A DNA stretch of 64,000 nucleotides. It comes from Pyronema omphalodes (lineage: Eukaryota; Ascomycota; Pezizomycetes; Pezizales; Pyronemataceae). Of the stretch, positions 47,297 to 56,161 are shown piece by piece. Each line of letters begins with the position of its first letter. The first letter of the stretch is position 1. Location of the stretch: the NCBI GenBank assembly GCA_024516155.1, contig JAJJXM010000002.1, positions 992,001 through 1,056,000 on the forward strand, given 5' to 3'. The notes beneath the pieces were generated by a model. The model worked only from the letters and a program-made list of their open reading frames with translations. It made no database searches and was not told where the DNA came from. Position numbers and translations under genes: made by a program.

Positions 47297-48705
47297 TGTC
47301 ACACCCTAAAATGTGTGAGAATAGAATTGGTATCATATATAACGCAATGGAGAATATGGCAAACTCGACAGAGAATGAATAGTCAGATTAGTATCCCGGG
47401 CCGGAACCCCCAGAGGAGCTCCGACAAGCCACGTCACGTGATTCGTGACTTTCCGATAGGACCTCACGAGGATCCCGGCCCGAGGCGTCGCAACTATTAT
47501 TCAATGTCAGTTTGGGAGGATTCAGAAGAGAAGAGATTGGGGAACACTTACCTCATGGGTGTCGACTTACCCTTGAGCAACTACGAACGACGCTGATGGA
47601 GAACGAAGACGAAGACGAAAGGACACCTCCTTATACTTGAGGAGTGTTCGGAAGTTCACGGCTACAAAGGGGTCTGCATCGGAAGAGAGTTCCAAGGATG
47701 TGCAGAGCGGTGCGACGAAATCATCCGGTCTTACTTAGTTGGGTGAATGGTCAGCCAGGAAAACAAGGCAGAGTCTAGTCGGCAAACAGGAGTGGGGCTA
47801 TGGACAAGGGTCAAGATTGCTAAGGCATGAGACGACGTCCATAAGCATGCAACCCTCTCAAGGAAACTGTTTGGTGGAACCGATATGACGCGCCCTTAGG
47901 CTATTGACTACCAACCAAGGAACAGCTCGGCGTTTGCATCCACACCAGGGTGTGGCTGCGCGCAAGTGCGCGCAGGTGGAGCCATAATGACATCACACAG
48001 GAATGTGTCGGAGTGATCCACTCCGGTAGGGCAGGGATGCCTTATGATGTCAGATTCCTCCATTCGCAATCGAGATTCTCTAGGGAGATCTATGATAGCA
48101 CGACTCACAAGATAAATGACTCGCATGTTATTTGTCAGAGGAGTTCATGCATTATGCAGTCAAGCGGAGTTGCCCTCCCATATGACTCATAACCCTGACA
48201 CCTGATTGGAAGGTGTGGTAGTACAGAGAGGAATGTCAAGGATTAGTCTGACGATAGCAAGCATCATGCAAGCAAGTAATCAATATGATTACGCACTTTG
48301 TATGATGCAATCTATCAGCAGATGCGTCTCAGAAATGACTCTTGTCTTATCTCCTAGGCTCAGTTTGGAAATTGGTTCCCTAGGAAGTCTGGGCGAACTT
48401 GTAGACGAAAGTCTATAAAAGAGCCTTTGTCTTCCCTCTCCTTCCTCCATCATCAACCATTTGATCCTCTACGCAACGATACCTATTTACACCAACGAAT
48501 ACCTCCGAAGACAACCCTTAAGTTTATTCCGCCTGTGATCGATTAATTCTCTTCCTAGCTTTATCTTTGGATAAGCTCTATTAGTTCTTGGGAACGAAGT
48601 GTCTGTCTGTTCTTGGGAACGAAGTGTCTGTCAACACTGAGGACGAAGCACTAGAGATACAATCGGATAAGCCTCTGCATAGTCGAAGCTGTGCCCAGGT
48701 TCACA
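47297..48705 (+). repeat. Element A 3' LTR (1409 bp)
   Basis: It is the same length as the left LTR of A. The single difference I see is G at 48123 where the left LTR has A. It ends GGTTCACA, then GGATC. Confidence 0.95.
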
Positions 48706-48710
48706 GGATC
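48706..48710. repeat. Target-site duplication of Gypsy element A, right copy (GGATC)
   Basis: This matches 30792-30796. Keeping one copy restores an uninterrupted LINE ORF2 reading Trp-Asp-Pro-Asp-Arg across the junction. Confidence 0.92.
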
Positions 48711-50096
48711 CCACGAAAGCAGGGCTTTGATGATGGGGACACCCAGCGCATCAGCGCCTGGGGCCTTCTTGTTGCTCTGTCTGGACAAAGCGGAGGAAAC
48801 GGATTGTAACGAGATTGACTGCCACAGGGTTCCAGGCGGCCCCGGGGGGAGTGGTAACTCCGAGAAGGGGTTAGGGGGGGGAAAGGATACTTCCGCGAGC
48901 ATCCTACGTTTATCCTGATCGTCCTCCGCTCGTTGCCCTTCTTCATTCTCGAGCGGACCTACCACCGTCGCTGCCCGCGGTTTAGTCATCCTCAGTGCTG
49001 CCCAGACAGCGTCCCCGTTGGCTGTCGACAGGAAGTCCCCCCAGCACCTACGCTTTTTCTGTCTCTGTAGCGAATGATATGCGTTGCGCAGTTGGTGCTC
49101 TTCTTCCACCGTCGCGCGCCCTTCCTTGACCGCTCTTCGGGTCCTCCCATACTCCGTACGAGCCTCACGAATCTCCGCACACCACCACCGCTTCGACCGT
49201 GCGGTGAGCCGAATTTTCCTTGCTCGTTCCTCCAACAAAGATGTCAGTTCCTCCCGTACCCAAACTACCTCATCTTCCACCTCCTCCTCCGTGCTGAGAT
49301 CCGTGAGGAGCGGTCTGCGTTCGCTTCGATGGCGCCAATCTAACGCCGCAGAGACCGCTCCGACCTCATCCTCCAACAATTCCTTGACAGCCCACCCCCT
49401 CGTTGGGACTTCGAAGTCCGCCGGAGCTATCACCGTCGACACTGCCCACGACAACGCAGCGTGGTCGGACGTGGTGGCATGTTCCGGATCGTCCAATCTT
49501 GTGGCTCGTACCGCCGTCGCTATCTCCTCCGTCGCGAGCACCAAGTCGATAACGCTGTACCGCAGCTGACCTGTTTGCTGGTGAGTTTCGAGACCGTCAC
49601 CTACGTAATGAAGGTTGTGGGAATCCATCAGGGACTCTAGGAAGGCGTGGTGGAGCGGTGCGTCACACCGGGGGTTCCACCGCTGGCTATGGGCATTGAA
49701 GTCGCCCGCCAGTACCGTTCCCGAGGTGATGATACGATCCCAGCTGACGTCTCTAGCTGGTCGAGCTCCGTCCGAGTTACGAGGAGCGTCGTAGACATTC
49801 ACTATCCTGAGCTGCCTGTGTCCTCGACACATTACGTCCAAAACCTGCACGTCCCCGTCGCTTCCCACCGCGAGATCCTCCCTAGGCCTCAACGTCCACG
49901 CTGAGTCTTTACGTACCGCCGCCATCACTCTACCACCCCAGAAAAAGTCGTACGCTGGGTGTCTCCACCCTTGGAACGTCGGCGGCTCCTGCACAAGCAC
50001 GACGTCCGCACCCAACTCTTTCCCGCTCTCCATGATCGCCGTAAGAACCTCACCGCTCTTGCGACAGTTTAACTGTAGAACCTGAATTGTACTCAT
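48706..50096 (-). pseudogene. LINE ORF2, 5' part: endonuclease and start of RT (split by insertion)
   Basis: Starting at the ATG at 50096, this 463-codon part begins with an apurinic-type endonuclease/exonuclease/phosphatase domain (about residues 1-230). It shows QLNCRKS, VQEPP (metal-binding Glu), GDFNAHS and the C-terminal SDHAALSW. An Arg/Lys/Glu-rich linker follows, and the RT domain opens with KKAPGAD. The frame then runs into LTR sequence at 48705. The endonuclease nicks target DNA for target-primed reverse transcription in this class. The start codon overlaps the ORF1 stop as ATGA (50096-50093), which suggests coupled termination and reinitiation. Confidence 0.9.
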
Positions 50097-51829
50097 AATT
50101 CAGGTTCTGTGGGCGCAACGGCATCGGTCGACCCCGCGGAGGAGGCGACTTCGGAGTCGGTGTCCATGAGGACAGCGAAGGGGTTCACAACCACCAGGGC
50201 GGTGGAGGGGCTGGGGTCTTGAGTCTGGGGGGAGGGGGACGGAGGGGAGGAGGGAGTCGGAGTGGGGGCTACACGCGAGGTGGGGGCGGCAGCGGTGACA
50301 GGGTTTAATCGGGACGAGCGGGCGAGGCGGGCGGCCGCTATGGCGGCGAGGCGATCAGGGCAGGTTCGAGCTGTCGCGAAGTGTTCTTCCCCGCAGTTAG
50401 CACACTTAGGTACCGGGAGGGAATGGGGGCACGCGGAGCCCATGGGCTTGCTACAGCCTGCGAATGAGCACGCGGGGTGCTTCGCGGTGGGGTGGCTGAG
50501 GGCGCAGAAGGCGCACCGGAACACATCAGGTGTGGAGCAGCGCTCGCGGATGTGGCCCCATTTTAGGCATCCGGAGCACTGACTGTCGGGGCCTTCGAAG
50601 ACGTAGAGCTCTGCCCGGTGGCGGCGACTGCCCAGCAAGACGCCTTTGGTGATTAGCAGGCGGGCGGAAGCGGAGCTTCTCACGAAAACTACAGCGGATG
50701 AACTTTGGGTGGCACCGCGAACGAAGCGCTCACGAATTTCTTCAACCTTACCCAGCCAACGGACGTTAGGTAGTACTTCTACGTTTTCATGGTTTGCTTG
50801 TATTTCCACCTGGAGTTTTTGCACTCCGTGGGAACCTTCCCCCAGGAAACGCGCAAGCGGCACGCCGTGCACCTTGAGGGCTACCCAACGGTCTAGCTCC
50901 TCGACATCAGTAACCCCGGGGTCTACTTCCCTAACTGCGTTTACGATTTCGTTACGATACAAACGTAAAAGCGTGGCTGCATCAACCCCTGGGACGGTGG
51001 TGGCCGTCAGGGTACCCTTTGCGTTGCGGGACACCTTCAAAACGCGGTGGAACTGAGGCGCATTCTTGTACCACAAGCAGTTGTTAATGGCTGCCGTGTA
51101 CGCGTCCAGGGGCTGGGAGCAGTTTGCGCTGGCGGGGTCACGAACGAAGACGATACGACGGACCTCAGACGGGAGGTTTGTGGCGGGGGCGTGAAGGCTA
51201 CCAGCGCGTTGCTGGACCTTCTTCGCGTGACGTGACTGGTGAGTGGCCCACGGGGTGGTAAGGGCAGGCGTGGGTGCGGGGAGGCTCGCGTTGGCAGCGG
51301 CGATCTGTGCGATGGTCGGCTGGGTGGCTATCGGAACGGGAGGACGGGGCGGAGCGGCGGTGGTTTGCGCGGTGGGGCGGGACGGCCTGGGGGCGGGCGG
51401 GGCGGGTCTGGCGAGAGCCTCGTTAAGGCGGTCGCGAAGCTCACGATTGACTGTGCGGAGGCGCGTGACCTCTTCCTCCAGGGCGGGGACGCGTTTGTCC
51501 AGGGCATCTAGCCTCTTACCAAGGCTGAGGATGTACTCAGGGTTAATGACAGACACGACCGTGGGCGCGTCGTCTCCGCGTTTCTCGCGTTTTTCACACG
51601 CAGGGCCTTCCTCTTCGAAGGGCTGGGTGGCTTGGGCTCGTTTTCCAACTGCCTGTTGGAGGCGAGCGTGTGCTGCGGAAGAGCCTCTGATGGCCATCGG
51701 AGTGGGGGTACCATGAGGGACGGAGCGGGCGGTGCCAAACATGTCGTCTTCTGGTTGGCCGCTGGGTTTCGGAGTGGAGGGACTCGGGGCATGCCGCTGG
51801 AGAGAGGACGTCTCCCCAAAGCGGAGCAT
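50093..51829 (-). CDS. LINE ORF1, gag-like nucleic-acid-binding protein
   Basis: The ORF encodes 578 residues. A Pro/Ser-rich N terminus is followed by a predicted coiled coil at about 105-145 (a leucine/arginine/glutamate run after YILSLGKRL), then an Ala/Pro-rich linker. A conserved central region precedes three zinc knuckles at about 418-490: CSGCLKWGHIRERC, CAFCALSHPTAKHPAC and CANCGEEHFATARTC. The C terminus is Ser/Pro/Thr-rich. ORF1 proteins of this kind coat the LINE RNA to form the ribonucleoprotein intermediate. The frame is undamaged and is followed directly by ORF2 with a one-base-offset ATGA overlap. The first ATG is used, 133 nt from the inferred 5' end of the element. Confidence 0.88.
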   Translation of the reverse strand: MLRFGETSSLQRHAPSPSTPKPSGQPEDDMFGTARSVPHGTPTPMAIRGSSAAHARLQQAVGKRAQATQPFEEEGPACEKREKRGDDAPTVVSVINPEYILSLGKRLDALDKRVPALEEEVTRLRTVNRELRDRLNEALARPAPPAPRPSRPTAQTTAAPPRPPVPIATQPTIAQIAAANASLPAPTPALTTPWATHQSRHAKKVQQRAGSLHAPATNLPSEVRRIVFVRDPASANCSQPLDAYTAAINNCLWYKNAPQFHRVLKVSRNAKGTLTATTVPGVDAATLLRLYRNEIVNAVREVDPGVTDVEELDRWVALKVHGVPLARFLGEGSHGVQKLQVEIQANHENVEVLPNVRWLGKVEEIRERFVRGATQSSSAVVFVRSSASARLLITKGVLLGSRRHRAELYVFEGPDSQCSGCLKWGHIRERCSTPDVFRCAFCALSHPTAKHPACSFAGCSKPMGSACPHSLPVPKCANCGEEHFATARTCPDRLAAIAAARLARSSRLNPVTAAAPTSRVAPTPTPSSPPSPSPQTQDPSPSTALVVVNPFAVLMDTDSEVASSAGSTDAVAPTEPEL

Positions 51830-51962
51830 GCCTGCGGGCTGGTGGAGAGCCAGGGCCGCGGATAGGGGGGGGCTTGAAGCCGTGATGTTTCTGTAGAATT
51901 TCCCAAATAGGAAAATTAAGCGAAAAGTTGGCGGTTAGAAAGCGCCAAGGTGAAGTGTGTGT

Positions 51963-51975
51963 CCTTTCGTGACTT
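51963..51975. repeat. LINE target-site duplication, right copy
   Basis: This exact 13-bp match to 27991-28003 adjoins the 5' end of the LINE. It leaves a 5' UTR of about 133 nt before the ORF1 ATG at 51829, which is short but compatible with a full-length element. Confidence 0.8.
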
Positions 51976-54719
51976 TCGTGACTCTTGCGCGGTAGACTTA
52001 CCTTATTTGGTTAGATATATTTGGTTAGTTCGCCTATCTTAGTTAGTTTACTTAACCTAGCTCGATGCACCGACGGTATGTATACTAGCATGCTACAGTC
52101 AGTAGATACTCACAGGATAATTGGATTAAACACCGTATCAACCGAGTTTGTTTTGCTTTGTTTGCAGGTTGTTGATGACTGATAGGTTTTGGTGAATACA
52201 TACCAGTTTGGGATTAATACTGAATGGCTGTCTATGTTGTTGTTGTTTACTGAGAGGTAGTGGATGGCCTTATCTTGTCTTGCGTAGTGTTGGAACTTGC
52301 TTGTCGGGGAGTGTTCTCTTGGCAGATGGAACTGCCATGGAGGTTCTATATCTTTGCTGTTTCTTTCGCTCTTTGTTTCTAGACTATCAATTCATCTATC
52401 ATATTCTTCCACTTCCATCTTTTCTTTTCACACTTGGTGGGCTTTGCTTGATCAGTTACTTTCCATTTACGCCGTATGGAACTGATGCACAAGATCATAA
52501 ACAGGACTTTCAGTTTTACGACACTGGTTTTGCTGATGGAATTTGCATCAAATCAAATCTCAACTCAACTCAACTCAACTCATCGCGAGGACGGTTTATC
52601 TAATCAAGAGAAAAGCAAAGATATGGTGCCAATATAATTATGCCTGTCTGTGCGTATAGTGCCATAATACAGTCCGAAGCCATAAGCCAGCCTCTTGCGA
52701 CCTGTAAGAGCTATGAAGCAGCCTGGTTGTGCTTGTGCCGGTTGGTATCCCGGTGCTGGTTGGTGGTGTCCCGGTGTTTGTGGTGTCCTGGTGTTGAGTG
52801 CTAATTGGTGGTGTCCTAGTGTCCTATGGCAACCATAGTGTCCTGGTGTCGTGAGAACCCAGCTCAACATAGCTCTAGCTCTTCGCCTCGCCTTTGCGAT
52901 ATGTAGAACCATAGAAAAGCCTGGAGAGTCTCAAAAAGTCCTTAACCCATGTGTCTGTTGATGGCTCTACTGCACGTGGGGAGCTGCTCAGCCGAGGACG
53001 AGGCTTTTGGTTCGTGCGTGCGTGCTCGATTTCGCATCGTTCCTCCTCGTCCGTTGCCTTTGACTGACCTTTGCCTGGCGGCTGGTCTGGCCTGGCAACC
53101 TTTCCGACACCCTTCAACCACGCTTAGCTTAGCTTACACAGTTCTCATGGACTGGTCACCGTCCAGTCCGCTTCTTGTCCTGTACCACGGCCACCAATTA
53201 CTACCAGTTACTGCCAGCCAATACCACCACTCCCAGCTGCTTGTCCGCCCATACACACACACACACCCACCCCTCCTCCTGCTGCTACTGCTGCTACTGC
53301 TGCTACCCTGCCCTGCCCTTCCCTTCCCTGCAATGCCCACCCCCGCGAAAAATAACGGATCAAACGAAGAAATGCTGCTTCTGCTTCTGCTGCAGATTAC
53401 CAGACCGCTTCGGCAGATTGTCAGAAGCCGCACCGTTGGATCAAGCTTAGGTGGGTCTGGCTGCGAGAGAAACAGAGAGAGAGAGAGAGCAAAATAGAGA
53501 GGGAGCACCAAAAAAAAAAGAAAAAAAAGATGCTTACGGTGGTGATCCACAGGGAAGGTAAAACTACTACAAAGACACCACCATCCCTTCCTCGTCCGGC
53601 CGGATATGAAAGAAAGAAAAGAAGGGCAAACGGAACACAGTTCAAGACCAAGTTCAGTTGATCAAGAAAAGAACACTTCGCTTCACTACACCTCACTTCA
53701 CTTCACTTCACTTCAACAAGGACGCTTACGAACTTACGAAACAAACTTCACTCACAAGAGGGCAAGAGAGCATAGCTCCCCCCAAAATTACAAAGCTATT
53801 CTTGTCAAACTATACTTACCTACTTCTCTGCCTTCCGTGCACCTACCTACCTGCAATCATCCATCCAGATTCCGCAAATATCTCAATCCGCCACGAGAAT
53901 CACTCAATCCAGATTCCACAATTATCACACACACACTACGATAACTACTCACGTCCGTTGCTGCCTCACATCTTCCACCCACCCTCCCTCCTCAAAAACT
54001 CCAATTCCATCACAAATCTCCCATTGTAGCCCGCATCGATCGGTGGAATCGGGTTCCTGGAAACAACTTCCCACAATAACAATCCACTGGATCAAAGCTG
54101 AAACCGAGAATTCCAAGTCGAAGTCTACTAGCTTGCACAACGTGGCTTGCTCTAGCCACCTTATTGATACCAGCATAGCACCAGCATCCCCGGTGTCAGA
54201 GATCACTCACAAAGGGCAATCCAAAGATATTTTGCCCCAATTTAGCAGCGTCCCCCCCCCCCCCCCCAATATCACAGGAGGGAGCCACTAGAGTATTCCA
54301 CGGGTCTTCCAGAAGGAAATTAGAGCTGCAGTCCACTTAGTATAACAGCACTCCATCCCCCCAGAGAAGCAACACAACAAGATCCTTCACCCAGGTATCG
54401 ACACGAGTCCTACCTTCCACGGCGCCAATAACCAACGACGAAAGGAATTTCTACACAAACACAAGAACCTGGACCGAATCCACGACCGGTGTCTTATCAT
54501 CATCTACAATTATAGCATAACTTTCCGGCCTTGAGCGCATTTATTACGACACTTTTTTCAGAGCAACCCTTTACAACCGGCAAACTGGCGAACCATAAGA
54601 AACCGCGGGTCACTCGGCCTCAGCTCGCACCTCGAAGCATCAGCAACGGATCCAAAATTCGAGGATTAAAACCACCGCGCGATACCACAGCTACAGAATT
54701 CACCGACTCCGATCCATCA
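51976..54719. other. Intergenic and upstream region of the Ecl1-type gene
   Basis: There is no supported gene here. The region holds a decayed minisatellite of GGTGTCCYGGTGT-like units (about 52735-52855), CAACT repeats near 52565-52580, CA and CTGCTA/CCTTCC runs (about 53253-53330), CACTT repeats near 53690-53715 and a 14-C run near 54251. From about 53600 the plus strand is A/C-rich, as in long fungal 5' leaders. Several upstream ATGs open short frames, for example 54043-54291 (82 codons), so the downstream gene may have a uORF-bearing leader. Confidence 0.5.
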
Positions 54720-56161
54720 ATGGCCCAAAGCTTTTTGCCATTCTGGTAAGTTTTCGATTTTTACTTTATTTTCGTTGCTTGTTGCAACAACTTGGAGCTC
54801 TGGTCTTCTGTCCTAAAGCTATCCCCGCCTTTTTTTTTTTACTTGGTTGCATTGCAGCTGCAGTTGCATATTACTCCCACACCCTCATCTCGTTTCCGAC
54901 ATCCACACCTCTTCGCAAGAAGGAAACCCATCCAATTGCGGTCGCATCCTTCATACCCTGTTTAAATTTTTTGTTTCGAGCAATTGGTTATGCCGCGATC
55001 AATGCACGCAGAATGCATGGCGTGGTGCTGCTGCTGCTGTGTATGTGTATGTGTCGCAGCTTGCTTGCTTCATATGTGCGCTCGCTGTCAATTTTGTCTA
55101 TGTCATTGTTTTACCTTGACGGACGAAGCTTTTACCTTTCCCCCTGCAACAAGAAAACAAATTTGCGATCTAGAACTACTGTTTCAATACATACCTCAAA
55201 AATAACCGCTAATATTCCATCCCCGCATAGTGCGCACTGCGAACAACAAATTAACATCCCAAATACAACCTTCCTCTACTGTTCCGAAAAATGCAAACGC
55301 AAAGACCAAGCCAAAATCACAATTCCCACGACATCTCCTCAACAATACAATCCCTATCTTTATTCCATGACCCCACCACCATCGCAAGACCACTTTTCCC
55401 CTCCAAGAAATTATGTCAAACCCGCCAACCCAACCCCACCCTATGAGCGGAACGATTACAGCAATTCCAGCAATTACAGCGATTGCAGCGATCGGGATAA
55501 TAAGAGTCCGACAATTCATCACAGCCATGAAAGCGAAACCATGGAACGCAGCTCCAGCAGCCGTAGCATCCTTAGCAATGATGACCATAACCCCCTCACA
55601 TCGCCAAGCTTTCACACTCCAACCCCCACAAGACCTCAACACCTCCGCGCAAAAACCTCTAGCAATATCACAACTCTGTCATCCCTAAATACCACGCCAT
55701 ATTCCCCCACAACAGCTGTCCCGGTACCTAGCTCGTACACCCGTCCTCTTCCTCCACTACATAGACCGAATATATTTTCCACTTCGCCTAGATCTATTGA
55801 TTTGGTCACGCCTTACATGCCGATGACATCACCTAAGATGGGGCCGGGTAGTCCGAAGATCGGTAGTCTACCACCGGGGAGCTTGCCACCTGGGAGTCCT
55901 ATTAATCCTCTGAGCCCTGGTAGCCCGGTTTTACAAAGAAATAAAGAGCAGCAACTAAAAACTCTCTTCGACTTCGAAGCAATCCGGGGAGGGCCGGAAC
56001 CAGGACAGCAACAAGCAGGAGGATATGAAGCAAAAAGTCCCCCGGGGTGGAATTGGAATTATGGAGTTTATCAAGGAAGAGCTATGGCTCAAGTTTTGGG
56101 AGAACGTGTGATTTTGAAGAGGATGAGTCCCACGGTTGCACAGGGTGGTTGGGGAAGATAG
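54720..56161 (+). CDS. ecl1: Ecl1/2/3-type zinc-binding (life-span regulatory) protein
   Basis: Exon 1 is only 26 nt (54720-54745, encoding MAQSFLPF plus two bases). A 485-nt intron (54746-55230, GTAAGT donor, CTAAT branch region, CATAG acceptor) follows, and exon 2 runs 55231-56161, for 318 residues. Splicing creates Cys9 across the junction and yields CAHC (residues 9-12) and LYCSEKC (Cys26, Cys30). This is the CxxC...CSxxC zinc motif of the Ecl1/2/3 family, followed by a basic KRKD. The rest is disordered: Ser/Asn/Asp-rich, then Pro/Ser/Gly repeats (SLPPGSLPPGSP) and a Trp/Gly-rich end. In fission yeast, Ecl1-family proteins extend chronological life span when overexpressed and respond to nutrient limitation. 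Read without splicing, the frame is open upstream to about 54779 but gives an atypical hydrophobic N terminus and only half the zinc motif, so I prefer the spliced model. Confidence 0.78.

Larger units (their letters stand above)
30797..48705 (+). mobile_element. Chromodomain Ty3/Gypsy retrotransposon A (host of element B, defective)
   Basis: Element A runs from TGTCACACCC at 30797 to GGTTCACA at 48705 and is flanked by GGATC duplications. Its two LTRs are 1409 bp and by eye differ at one site (A at 31623, G at 48123). Element B is inserted in its gag gene. The gag parts 32315-33302 and 42250-43433 add up to 2172 nt, the same as the intact gag of B. Its pol (43517-47125) has the same 3609-nt length as that of B but carries a nonsense codon at 635. 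It cannot act autonomously now. Confidence 0.93.
28004..51962 (-). mobile_element. Full-length LINE (Tad/I-type) carrying two nested Gypsy elements
   Basis: The LINE reads on the minus strand from 51962 to 28004 and is flanked by a perfect 13-bp direct repeat CCTTTCGTGACTT (27991-28003 and 51963-51975). At its 3' end, next to the left duplication, the minus strand is an A-rich tail of CAAAA/ACAAA units, as expected for target-primed insertion. Without the nested Gypsy insert its length is about 6.0 kb. It has a gag-like ORF1 (51829-50093) and an ORF2 (from 50096) with endonuclease, reverse transcriptase, RNase H and a C-terminal CCHC motif. The combination of RNase H and three zinc knuckles fits Tad- or I-like fungal LINEs. 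Both ORFs are open apart from the insertion at ORF2 codon 464, so the LINE may have been functional until it was interrupted. Confidence 0.85.
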
